Shown: positions 52,721 through 60,836 of the stretch, in pieces | How positions within the stretch are numbered: the first letter of the stretch is position 1 | Layout: the number at the start of each line of letters is the position of its first letter | Assembly: GCF_037543845.1 (NCBI RefSeq) | Contig: NZ_JBBIFX010000001.1 | Coordinates: 372,001-436,000 of the forward strand | Source: Gymnodinialimonas ulvae | GTDB lineage: Bacteria > Pseudomonadota > Alphaproteobacteria > Rhodobacterales > Rhodobacteraceae | Reading direction: 5' to 3' | DNA length: 64,000 bases | Translations under genes and position numbers: made by a program | The notes under the pieces: model-generated | Told to the model about the DNA's origin: nothing | The model's input: only the letters and a program-made list of their open reading frames with translations | Databases searched by the model: none

Positions 52721-53755
52721 TTATTCCTCCATCACGCCCTTGCGGCCCATCAGGCCACGCGGACGGGTCAGCAAGATGACGATTGCGACGAGGTAGATCA
52801 CCACCTGGTTGATGCCTGGGATCAGTTCGATGATCCATGACATGGACGCGAAGCTTTGCAGGATGCCCAGAAGGAAGCCGGCGGCGACGGCGCCGGGCAG
52901 TGAGCCCATGCCACCGACCACGACGACCACGAAGCTCAGCACCAGGAAGTCCATCCCGATATGGTAGTTGGGCGACAGGATCGGGGTGTACATCACGCCT
53001 GCCAGTCCCGCGACGATGGCGGCAATGGCGAACATGGTGACAAAGCGCTTGTCGATGTCGATGCCCAGAAGCCCAACGGTTTCGCGGTCGGCCATACCGG
53101 CCCGGACCACCATGCCGAAGGTTGTGAATTGCAGAAACGCAAAAACCAATCCGATGATCAGAGCGGCGAAGAAGAAATACACCAGGCGCCAATAGGGATA
53201 CATGATTGCGAAGGGATCGAAGCCCAGAAGCTGCCCGACATCGAAGGAGCCCACGAAGGCTTCGGGGGCAGGGGTCGGGATCGGGTTGGCGCCGTAAAAG
53301 GCCTTGATGATCTCTTGCAGGACGATGGCGAGGCCGAAGGTCACAAGGATCTGGTCCGCATGGGGGCGCTTGTAGAAGAAGCGGATCAATCCGCGTTCCA
53401 TCGCAACGCCGATCAGCGCCATCAGGGGGATGGCGACCACGACCGCGATCGGGACCGACCAGTCAATCAGGAAACTGCCGACGTTTTCGCCGAACCAATG
53501 CACGACATAGGGCGTGTCGACCATCATGGCGTTGCCAAGGAAGTCGGTGCGCGTCGGATCCTCGACCTCGAACGAGATGCCAAGCACATTGTTCAGCGTA
53601 ACCGCGATGAACGCGCCCATCATGAACAGCGCGCCGTGGGCGAAGTTCACAACGCCGAGTGTGCCGAAGATCAGTGTCAGGCCAAGCGCGATCAGCGAAT
53701 AGGCCGATCCCTTGTCCAATCCGTTCAGCAACTGAAGGATGATCGATTCCATCAT
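52721..53755 (-). CDS. Branched-chain-type ABC permease (LivH-like)
   Basis: The 344-residue permease has eight or more membrane segments. LIALGLTLIFGTLGVVNFAHGALFMMGAF is the LivH opening, and VVGGMGSLPGAVAAGFLLGIL is the conserved cytoplasmic coupling loop. An internal extension of about 50 residues (40-95) between helices 2 and 3, NVLGISFEVEDPTRTDFLGN and following, is longer than in standard LivH and may reach the periplasmic side. The start is either of two adjacent ATGs (53755 or 53752). A strong intercistronic hairpin lies upstream. Confidence 0.9.
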   Translation of the reverse strand: MMESIILQLLNGLDKGSAYSLIALGLTLIFGTLGVVNFAHGALFMMGAFIAVTLNNVLGISFEVEDPTRTDFLGNAMMVDTPYVVHWFGENVGSFLIDWSVPIAVVVAIPLMALIGVAMERGLIRFFYKRPHADQILVTFGLAIVLQEIIKAFYGANPIPTPAPEAFVGSFDVGQLLGFDPFAIMYPYWRLVYFFFAALIIGLVFAFLQFTTFGMVVRAGMADRETVGLLGIDIDKRFVTMFAIAAIVAGLAGVMYTPILSPNYHIGMDFLVLSFVVVVVGGMGSLPGAVAAGFLLGILQSFASMSWIIELIPGINQVVIYLVAIVILLTRPRGLMGRKGVMEE

Positions 53756-53816
53756 TGTCCCTGGGTCCCCAAAAATCTGCGCGCGGGCATGTGGGCCCGG
53801 CCAGCGTCAAGCATGG

Positions 53817-53840
53817 CCCGGGCGCGTGATGGCGCCCGGG
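53817..53840 (-). promoter_or_regulatory. Intercistronic hairpin between binding-protein and permease genes
   Basis: CCCGGGCGC-GTGATG-GCGCCCGGG is a perfect 9-bp stem with a 6-nt loop, 24 nt past the binding-protein stop codon. No U tract follows on the minus strand, so partial read-through or 3'-end protection of the binding-protein message is more likely than full termination. This would explain how the binding protein is made in excess of the permease. Confidence 0.65.
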
Positions 53841-53863
53841 TCCGGTTTTTGTTGTGAAACGCC

Positions 53864-55222
53864 TCAGGCGCCGGGGTTACAGGACCCAAGCTGACCTTCG
53901 ACGAAGTCGGGGTGGTCGACCGGATAGGTGACGGCGTCACGCGGGGTGACTTCCACAACTTCCAGAAGGTCATACTCGTTTTCGGGGTTCTCTTTCCCGC
54001 GCACGACCAGCACATCCTTGAAGCACTGGTGATCGGCTGCACGATAAAGGGTCGGGCCATTGCCCAGACCGTCGAACTCGAAATCGGCGAGGGCTTCGTC
54101 GACACCGCAGGGGTTGAACGTCCCGGCGCGCGTCACGGCATCCGCATAAAGCAGCGTCTGCACGTAGCACGTATGGGCGGCCTGCGACGGCGGGAAGCCG
54201 TATTCGGTGCCGAAGGAACGCGTGAACGCCTGTGAGCCTTCGTCCTGCAGCGACCAGTGCCAGTTGGTGGAACCGTGGATGTTCGCAATCGCGGAGCCCG
54301 CACCCTGCGCCATCAGGCGCGAGAACAGCGGAACCACAACGGCGAAGTCCTTGTTGTTGGCGACCATGTCGCGCAAACCGAACTGCACCGCCTGCGTGAG
54401 CGAGTTGACCATGTCGCCACCGTAGTGGTTCAGGATCAGCACGTCCGCGCCCGAGTTCGCAACTGGCGTGAGGTACGACGAGAAGTCGCCCGCGCCCACC
54501 GGCGTCAGAACCGAGTTCACCGTCTCCCAGCCGAGGCCTTCGGTATAGGAACGGATCGAGCGTTCCTGGCTCCAGCCCCAGTTGTAGTCGGCGGTGAGGT
54601 GATAAGCCTTCCGGTCGCCGCCATAGAGGCCTTCCAAGATCGGTGCCAGAGCGCGGCCCGTCATCTCGGTGTTGAAGAAGTGACGGAAGCCATTGGCCCG
54701 GCGATCCTTGCCGGTGGTGTCATTGGCGTGGGTGAGACCCGCCATGAAGATCACGCCCGCATCCTGACACAAGCTTTGTACGGCCACGGCCACGCCGGAA
54801 GACGAGCCGCCGGTGATCATGATCGCGTTGTCGCGTTCGATCATCGAGCGTGCCGAAGCGCGTGCGGCGTCGGAGTTGGTCTGCGTGTCACCGGTCACAT
54901 ATTCGACGCGGCGGCCCAGAATGCCGGTGCCGTCGAGGTTGCGCTCGGAGAAGGTGTTGAGCATGCCGCCATCGCCTTCACCGTTGAGGTGGGCAACCGC
55001 GAGGCGGTAGGCGCGCAGCTCGTCCGCACCCTCATCGGCATAGGCGCCGGTTTGGGGCACGTTGAAGCCGAGTGTGACCGAGCCTTCGCCCGGCGCATTG
55101 GTGAAGCCGGTGTGGCCATCGGCCCAGACAGCACTTGTGAACAGCGTCGGCGTGGCCAGAGCGGCACCAGACGCGGCGCCAGCCTTAAGAACCCCGCGGC
55201 GCGAGACTTTCGAAAAACTCAT
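53864..55222 (-). CDS. ABC transporter substrate-binding protein (HAAT type, Tat signal)
   Basis: The 452-residue protein begins with a twin-arginine-type signal (SKVSRRGVLKAGAASGAAL), so it may be exported folded. The mature part has the type I periplasmic-binding fold of branched-chain amino acid and urea/amide binders: GSVTLGFNVPQTGAYADEGA, MITGGSSSGVAVAVQSLCQD and ADYNWGWSQERSIRS. It is larger than LivJ (about 370), closer to the urea/amide group. It is first in the operon, with GGGAGGAAT before the ATG. The substrate is not known. Confidence 0.9.
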   Translation of the reverse strand: MSFSKVSRRGVLKAGAASGAALATPTLFTSAVWADGHTGFTNAPGEGSVTLGFNVPQTGAYADEGADELRAYRLAVAHLNGEGDGGMLNTFSERNLDGTGILGRRVEYVTGDTQTNSDAARASARSMIERDNAIMITGGSSSGVAVAVQSLCQDAGVIFMAGLTHANDTTGKDRRANGFRHFFNTEMTGRALAPILEGLYGGDRKAYHLTADYNWGWSQERSIRSYTEGLGWETVNSVLTPVGAGDFSSYLTPVANSGADVLILNHYGGDMVNSLTQAVQFGLRDMVANNKDFAVVVPLFSRLMAQGAGSAIANIHGSTNWHWSLQDEGSQAFTRSFGTEYGFPPSQAAHTCYVQTLLYADAVTRAGTFNPCGVDEALADFEFDGLGNGPTLYRAADHQCFKDVLVVRGKENPENEYDLLEVVEVTPRDAVTYPVDHPDFVEGQLGSCNPGA

Positions 55223-55971
55223 GTATTCCTCCCATGATACGAGCGATCCCGCATCCTCCTGCGAAATCCCTCACCTTGACTATGGAGGACGAAACTTTTG
55301 CACTCCACTTTGGCGCGTTTGCGAAACATCGTTTTGTAAAAACCTTAACGGAATTTCAGGAAACCTGTAAAAATAACGTAATTTCAATTTCTTAAAGGGG
55401 TGAGCGCAGGAGCCGCACGGCTCTTGGGGGACTGGACCTTTCCGGTATGCCGGAATTGCGTTTTGCGTCCAGACCCGACGTCGACAGGTTTTCGCCACCG
55501 GATGGGCCACGATGTAGCCGCCCCTGTAACCGTGCAGGCATACCACGAGATTCCCGAAGTTCGACCCTCCGAAATGCACACGTTTCAGCGTTCGAGCCGC
55601 CCATATCAGCAGTTCTGGGTCGGGCCTCGGTCAGGTTAATTGGCCCGTTTGGCGTGCTGTCCCATCACGCGCAACCATCGTCGCACCCGCGCCGGTTGTA
55701 GGGCACAGAAAAAAGCTGCGTAAATAATTGCGGATGCGTCGAAGGTTTGCCCGGACATCGATGAAGCAAAAGTATCTAAGCTATCGGTAATTTGACAGAT
55801 GCATGCGGTCCGCGCGTTACACCTGACCGGCGGATTTTATTCAATTCGATCTCTCACATTCTCTCCATGGGATGTGATTTTACAGCGTCAAGTTTGTCGC
55901 GTCTAAACCGCCCGGCGATCACGATTTCAATCCTTTTCCCTGATCCGTAACACATACAGGAGATATCCATT
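55223..55971. other. 749-bp intergenic region, divergent promoters, no supported gene
   Basis: This gap separates the ABC operon from the RTX gene. The part next to the ABC operon (55260-55400) is AT-rich and likely holds its promoter. The centre (55400-55700) has short open frames on both strands, but none has a ribosome site or recognisable product. The right part holds a TTGACA (about 55791) and a short inverted repeat CACAT...ATGTG (55856-55877) ahead of the RTX gene. No RNA gene is recognised. Confidence 0.5.
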
Positions 55972-56808
55972 ATGACCCCATCCCGTTCTTTCTTGAGTGT
56001 CCGCGAGCGTATTGCGGCTTGGCGCGCCGAGCAGGAGGCCCGTGCCCTTGAACAGGCAGAATCCAACAACGTTCAGACCCCGGCGAGCGGCACGGGTGAG
56101 CCCGAACTTCGCAGTGAGGTTGTCAGCAACTCGATCGAAGTCGTCGCAACACCCGGCGCGCAACCCGCGCCCGAAGCCCCGGCGGTCGAAGCCGCTGATG
56201 CGCCCGCAGGCCCGCAAATCATTCGTGTAACCCAGGATGGTGACGACGTCGCGGTGGAAGGTGACATCCCCGAAAACGCCGTCCTCGAGATCACCCAAGG
56301 TGGTACAGGAAACGCCGACCCTGATGGCCCACGCGTGATCATCGACTCGGTCTCAGAGCAGATCGAGCGCAATCCTCAACCCGAACCGGAGCCCGGCCTC
56401 CAACTCGAAGGTGGCGAGGGCCGCGACAACCTGCGCGGTGGCACCGGCGACGATGTGCTCAATGGCAACGGCGGGAACGACCGCTTGACCGGCGGTGACG
56501 GTGACGATGTCCTCGCGGGCGGAACGGGGCGCGACGTTCTCGACGGCGGCACGGGCGACGACACCTTCGTCTTCAACGAGGGTGATGGCTTTGACCGCAT
56601 CCGCAATTTCGACCTGCTCGGCGATGATAAATTGCAGATCAGCGTCGATGGGATCGAAACGCTCGACGATTTCCTCGGCACCCTGACCCGGGTCCGCGAT
56701 GCCGGCGATGCGGTATCCGCTACCTTCAATTTCGGTGACGGTGATCGCCTTAACATCGTACTCGACTCGGTGGACAGCCTGACATCCGAGGATTTCATTT
56801 TCGGCTAA
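55972..56808 (+). CDS. Small RTX protein with six calcium-binding nonapeptide repeats
   Basis: The 278-residue protein has an N-terminal amphipathic helix (SVRERIAAWRAEQEARALEQ), a Pro/Ala/Glu-rich linker, and six GGxGxDxxx-type repeats at residues 147-200 that would form a calcium beta-roll. A C-terminal segment of about 75 residues ends in TSEDFIFG, hydrophobic as in type I secretion signals. No classical signal peptide is present. AGGAG precedes ATG 55972. No type I export genes lie nearby, so export would use a system elsewhere. Function of the N-terminal half is unknown. Confidence 0.88.
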   Translation: MTPSRSFLSVRERIAAWRAEQEARALEQAESNNVQTPASGTGEPELRSEVVSNSIEVVATPGAQPAPEAPAVEAADAPAGPQIIRVTQDGDDVAVEGDIPENAVLEITQGGTGNADPDGPRVIIDSVSEQIERNPQPEPEPGLQLEGGEGRDNLRGGTGDDVLNGNGGNDRLTGGDGDDVLAGGTGRDVLDGGTGDDTFVFNEGDGFDRIRNFDLLGDDKLQISVDGIETLDDFLGTLTRVRDAGDAVSATFNFGDGDRLNIVLDSVDSLTSEDFIFG

Positions 56809-56817
56809 ATCAGGCCA

Positions 56818-56865
56818 GGCCCGGTGCTTTGCACTTCACCCTGTCTCGTCGCAGGGCACCGGGCC
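56818..56865 (+). terminator. Long hairpin after the RTX gene
   Basis: A perfect 10-bp inverted repeat, GGCCCGGTGC (56818-56827) and GCACCGGGCC (56856-56865), encloses a 28-nt loop with a second stem (CCCTG/CAGGG). It begins 10 nt past the RTX stop; CCCCTTTT lies 6 nt further on. It may be a terminator or an mRNA-end stabiliser. Confidence 0.5.
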
Positions 56866-57085
56866 AGCACCCCTTTTGCTTGATGTCTCATTCGCCCGCC
56901 AAGGCACGCAATCTGCTGCAACAGTCGCTAGCGCCCGCGCCCGACTGGCCCCGTTCTCGGCAAAAGATGGCGCCGCAATCCCTCGTCAGAAAAGCGATTG
57001 CCTCCCCCTCGTAAAATGGAGAAACGTGGCCTCCAGCAAGGCAGATGGCGTTGGCCGTCGGTTTTTTCATGAAGGAGATGTCAGG

Positions 57086-57856
57086 ATGAAATGGGCACGC
57101 GGACGACAGGGCGACGGCACCGACGTGACAGGTGTGCTTGCAGACGGCATGCTGCACCCGCGCGCCTCGCTGGGATCAGACGTAGCCACCGGCGAGCCGG
57201 TTGCACTGGATGAATTGACCCAACTGCCCCCCGTCGTGCCGGGTAAGTTCATCGGCCTTTGGAACAATTTCAAAGCGGCCGCCGAAAAGGGCGGCATGGC
57301 ACATCCCGAGCATCCTTTGTACTTTTTCAAGGCCAACACCTCGGTCAGCGGCCCTGGCGCAGAGGTTGTGATGCCCGCGTCTGCCGGGCGCGTGGTGTTT
57401 GAGGGCGAGCTTGGGATCGTGATCGGGCAGACCTGCAAGAACATCTCCCCCGAGCAGGCCGATGCCGCCATATTCGGATACACCTGCATCAACGATTTCA
57501 CGTCGCTGGATGTTCTGAATGCCGACCCGTCGTTCCCGCAATGGACCCGTGCCAAGAGCTTTGATGGCTTTGGCGTTGTCGGGCCGGTGATCGAGACGGA
57601 CGTGGATTGGCGTCAGTTGACGATCACCGTGCTTGTCAACGACCGGGAGCGGCAGTCCTATCCCGCCGCGGACATGATCCTGTCGCCTGCGCAGATCGTC
57701 AGTTGCCTGTCCCGGGACATGACGCTCCATCCCGGCGACCTGATCGCCTGTGGCACGTCCATCGGCGCACGGCCGGTCAAGCCGGGCATGGCGGTTGATG
57801 TTGTGATCGAGGGGATCGGACGTGTCGGTGTGACGATGGCGGCGCCGCAAGCGTAG
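57086..57856 (+). CDS. Fumarylacetoacetate hydrolase (FAH) family protein
   Basis: The 256-residue protein has the FAH C-domain. Metal ligands lie in VVFEGELGIVIG (two Glu) and the later FTSLDVLNAD Asp; NDFTSLD, KSFDGFGVVGPVIE and GDLIACGTSIGARPVKPGMAVDV are family blocks. Members hydrolyse, decarboxylate or isomerise beta-keto acids and related compounds; 5-oxopent-3-ene-1,2,5-tricarboxylate and acylpyruvate types share this size. ATG 57086 with GAAGGAG upstream is preferred to the earlier frame. The 277-bp gap before it holds a hairpin but no gene. Possibly tied to the neighbouring acid-uptake genes. Confidence 0.9.
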   Translation: MKWARGRQGDGTDVTGVLADGMLHPRASLGSDVATGEPVALDELTQLPPVVPGKFIGLWNNFKAAAEKGGMAHPEHPLYFFKANTSVSGPGAEVVMPASAGRVVFEGELGIVIGQTCKNISPEQADAAIFGYTCINDFTSLDVLNADPSFPQWTRAKSFDGFGVVGPVIETDVDWRQLTITVLVNDRERQSYPAADMILSPAQIVSCLSRDMTLHPGDLIACGTSIGARPVKPGMAVDVVIEGIGRVGVTMAAPQA

Positions 57857-58329
57857 CGCGAACAGCCGCGCCGCCGCTGTGTATTCTGGCTGCTGCTGGA
57901 ATGCTCTTGGCGGGCGGTTCTTGTCCTGATCCTTCGATAATAGGTGGGGACATTTGCTCTGCATGCCGTCCGGCGCAGGGGCGCTTGTTCGGCTCCGGGT
58001 CGTGAACCGGAGATGGGCAATTGCTCCCATCGCCCTCCGAATCTTCTACAGGAATTTTTCCAAACCGAACCCTGCGAGGGCCCAAACCCTGCATTTGTGC
58101 CGCAGACACGTCGGTATACCAAGGCGTACGAAAAAATATTTCTTAACAAGGGCTTAAAAACGAACGATAAAATGACTTGGTAAGTTTGTTGCGATGAAAT
58201 CTCTGTTGACGAAATAATCGTGCGGCTATCTTAGTGCGGCACATCGGTGGTTGCCCCGGCGGAAACGCCACTCACTGGTCCATGAAACGGCTGCAGGACG
58301 CAGCGTAGGCGCAGCGGAGAGGTGATACG
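57857..58329. other. 473-bp intergenic region with tandem hairpins
   Basis: Two adjoining 6-bp stems, CTCCGG/CCGGAG (57993-58012) and GATGGG/CCCATC (58012-58031), lie 137 bp past the FAH stop. From about 58080 the sequence becomes AT-rich and ends in a possible promoter, with TTGACG near 58205 ahead of the universal-stress-protein gene. A GTG frame at 57944-58183 has no convincing ribosome site. The hairpins may end the FAH transcript or mark an RNA element. Confidence 0.45.
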
Positions 58330-59181
58330 GTGATCAAATCAATCCTCGTCCCGGTGCGCGGTGATGGCATGGTCGCAACCGTTTTGGCCCATGCCGCAGA
58401 GCTTGCGAAGAAACACGATGCAACGGTTAACGTTGTTCATTGTCGGGCGCAGGCCAAGGATATGATGCCACATGGCATGCCCCTGAGTGATTTCGCCCGC
58501 AAGGTCATGATGGAGCAGGCCAGCGAGCTTGCGAACCAGCAGGAAGACCACCTGCGGCGGATTCTGCACCGCCTCGCTCGGGAATTCGGGCTAAACGACG
58601 ATCCCGACGCACAAGGCGGCCTGCGCTGCACCTTCACCGAGGAAAAGGGCCGCATGGCCGACGTCGTCAAACATGCGGGGCGTCTGTCGGATATCATCGT
58701 GCTGCCAAAGCCTCAGCGCGAACGCAATCTGGGCCAAAGTTCATTGAAATCAGCGCTCTATGGGGCGGGTCGGCCTGTGCTGATCTGCCCGGGGCAATTG
58801 CAACCGGACGCTACTTTCGCGCAACACGTGGCGATTGGGTGGAACGGATCGCTGCCCGCCGCGCGGGCCGTCGCGTCCTCACTCGACATCATGCACCGCG
58901 CCGAGCGCATCAGCATCCTGACCGGGGGCAAGGTGCAGACCAGCGGACCGACCGAGAAAGAGTTGGTCGACTATTACGCGCATCGCGGTATCACCGCCGA
59001 AATCGTGCGCTTCGACGGCAAAGATCCCGCCACCGAGCTTCTGAAGACCTGCGAAAGCATCGGGGCCAGTCTGCTTGTTACCGGCGCCTACAGCCATAGC
59101 CACGAGACCGAGATGCTGTTCGGTGGCAACACGGAACGCATCGTCGACCGAACCGAAATGCCCATATTGATGGCGCATTAG
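58330..59181 (+). CDS. Universal stress protein, tandem Usp domains
   Basis: The 283-residue protein contains two Usp folds. The first opens IKSILVPVRGDGMVATVLAHA, and the second AQHVAIGWNGSLPAARAVAS. The C-terminal block LLVTGAYSHSHETEMLFGGNTERIV holds the G-x(9)-G-type nucleotide site pattern typical of ATP-binding members. The start is a GTG at 58330-58332 with GAGAGG upstream. It precedes the TctCBA genes by 119 bp on the same strand. Usp genes next to uptake systems are common in roseobacters, where they respond to starvation or osmotic stress; a direct role in transport is not implied. Confidence 0.9.
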   Translation: MIKSILVPVRGDGMVATVLAHAAELAKKHDATVNVVHCRAQAKDMMPHGMPLSDFARKVMMEQASELANQQEDHLRRILHRLAREFGLNDDPDAQGGLRCTFTEEKGRMADVVKHAGRLSDIIVLPKPQRERNLGQSSLKSALYGAGRPVLICPGQLQPDATFAQHVAIGWNGSLPAARAVASSLDIMHRAERISILTGGKVQTSGPTEKELVDYYAHRGITAEIVRFDGKDPATELLKTCESIGASLLVTGAYSHSHETEMLFGGNTERIVDRTEMPILMAH

Positions 59182-59300
59182 ACCCGCCTTGACCGACCAG
59201 GGCGCAACGGTGATCGGAGACACCTTAAATCGAAATCAGGCCGAAATTGAACCAATACGACCCGTCCACAGGAACGGACATCTTTAGGGAGGACTACATC

Positions 59301-60272
59301 ATGAAACTTACCAAACGGCTTTTCCTTGGGCTGGCTGCAAGCAGCGCCCTTGCCACATTGCCCGTCTCTGCCACCGCGCAGGATTGGGAACCGACGCGCC
59401 CGGTCGATTTCACGATCATGGCCGGTGCTGGCGGTGGTGCGGACCAGATCGCGCGCTTCGTGCAATCCGTCGTCGAAGCGAACGACATGATGAACCGTCC
59501 CCTGATCCCGACGAACCGTGGCGGTGGGTCCGGTGCCGAGGCGTTGTTGCACCTCAATGAGGCGCGCGATGCCGATCACACGTTGATGGTGACGCTGAAT
59601 TCCTTCTACACCACCCCGATCCGGCAAGATGGCCTGGGCGTCGATATCGAGACGTTCACGCCGATCACCATGATGGGCGTCGATCCTTTCGTTCTTTGGG
59701 TCCACACCGAGTCCGGCATCACCACCTTTGACGAATTCGTCGAAACGGTCCGCGAAATGGACGGCGAATACGTAATGGGCGGCACTGGTTCGGGTCAGGA
59801 AGACTCGATCGTCATCGCGTTCATGTCCTCGGCCTATGACCTTGACATCAACTACATTCCCTACGACGGCGGCGGCGCTGTGGCCCGCGACCTTGCGGGT
59901 CAGCAGATCATGGCCACGGTGAACAATCCCGCCGAGGCCAACGGCTTCTACGCGGCGGGCGATTTCGTTCCGCTTCTGGCCTTCTCGGACGAGCGGATGC
60001 CGGCCTACCCGGACGTGCCCACAATGCGCGAGCTGGGGCATGACTTCTCCTACTACAACCAGCGGGCCATTGTCGGCGCGCCGGGTATGTCGGACGAGGC
60101 CGCAGCCTACTACCGCGAGGTCTTCGGTCAGGTCTATGAAGGCGACGATTGGCAGGAATACCTTGCCTCCGAAAGCCTGTCGCCGCTGCCGATGGATGAG
60201 GCCGAGACGCGCGCCTATTGGGCCACGCAGGTCGAAACCCATCGCCAGCTTCTGGCCGACATCGACGGCTAG
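59301..60272 (+). CDS. Tripartite tricarboxylate transporter binding protein (TctC family)
   Basis: The 323-residue protein has a signal peptide (KRLFLGLAASSALATLPVSA) and the TctC/Bug fold: RPVDFTIMAGAGGGADQIAR near 31-50 is the family opening, with VKxDSPxKTxxE-like spacing and GQQIMATVNNPAEAN later. It delivers a carboxylate substrate to TctAB. ATG 59301 with GGGAGGA upstream is preferred over 59247. First gene of tctC-tctB-tctA. Ligands in the family range from citrate to phthalate-type acids and cannot be named here. Confidence 0.92.
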   Translation: MKLTKRLFLGLAASSALATLPVSATAQDWEPTRPVDFTIMAGAGGGADQIARFVQSVVEANDMMNRPLIPTNRGGGSGAEALLHLNEARDADHTLMVTLNSFYTTPIRQDGLGVDIETFTPITMMGVDPFVLWVHTESGITTFDEFVETVREMDGEYVMGGTGSGQEDSIVIAFMSSAYDLDINYIPYDGGGAVARDLAGQQIMATVNNPAEANGFYAAGDFVPLLAFSDERMPAYPDVPTMRELGHDFSYYNQRAIVGAPGMSDEAAAYYREVFGQVYEGDDWQEYLASESLSPLPMDEAETRAYWATQVETHRQLLADIDG

Positions 60273-60301
60273 GGCTGTATCAAGGACGAAGGGGGGCAGG
60301 G

Positions 60302-60805
60302 ATGCGCCAAGGTGAGATATCTCTCGCAGGGCTTCTTGCCCTCCTTTCTCTCTATCTGATGTGGAAGAGCACCGAGCTTCCCATCGGATACATCAGCGGG
60401 CAGGGCCCCGGCGGTGGCTTCTGGCCCTTCTGGTTGTCGTTCGGAATGCTGCTGAGCTGCGCGGCGATCGCGTGGAAATGGTGGCGCGGGCTTAGCCCCG
60501 CTTCGGCAACCGACGAGCCTTTGATGGATGGGTTTGGATGGCGCACGATCGCCCTTGTGGGCGGCGGTGTCGTGGGGTTCGTGGCCCTGATCCCGATCAT
60601 CTCGATGTATGGCGCGATCTGCCTGTTTCTGGTCTATTACCTGCGCTTTCTGGGGCGGCATTCTTGGCTTTTGACGCTGACGATCGCCATCGTCCTTCCG
60701 ATCGGGCTCTTCTTCTTTTTCGAGGGCGCGATGTACATCTCGATGCCGCAGGGCCTGCCGTTCACGCAGCCCTTCTTCGACATGATGTACGACATCATTT
60801 ATTGA
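60302..60805 (+). CDS. Tripartite tricarboxylate transporter small membrane subunit (TctB family)
   Basis: The 167-residue protein has four to five membrane segments, with SLAGLLALLSLYLMWKSTEL, GGGFWPFWLSFGMLLSCAAI, ALVGGGVVGFVALIPIISMY and TLTIAIVLPIGLFFFFEGAM. The GPGGGFWPF segment is the TctB hallmark. It lies 29 bp after tctC with GGGGGGCAGG before the ATG. It works with TctA as the small permease subunit. Confidence 0.9.
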   Translation: MRQGEISLAGLLALLSLYLMWKSTELPIGYISGQGPGGGFWPFWLSFGMLLSCAAIAWKWWRGLSPASATDEPLMDGFGWRTIALVGGGVVGFVALIPIISMYGAICLFLVYYLRFLGRHSWLLTLTIAIVLPIGLFFFFEGAMYISMPQGLPFTQPFFDMMYDIIY

Positions 60806-60836
60806 CGCAGCCCCGCACCCCCCACCGAGGATCACC

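Noticed and set aside
57944..58183. 79-codon GTG frame after the FAH gene
   Set aside because: Weak start context and no recognisable features; it also runs through the tandem hairpins.
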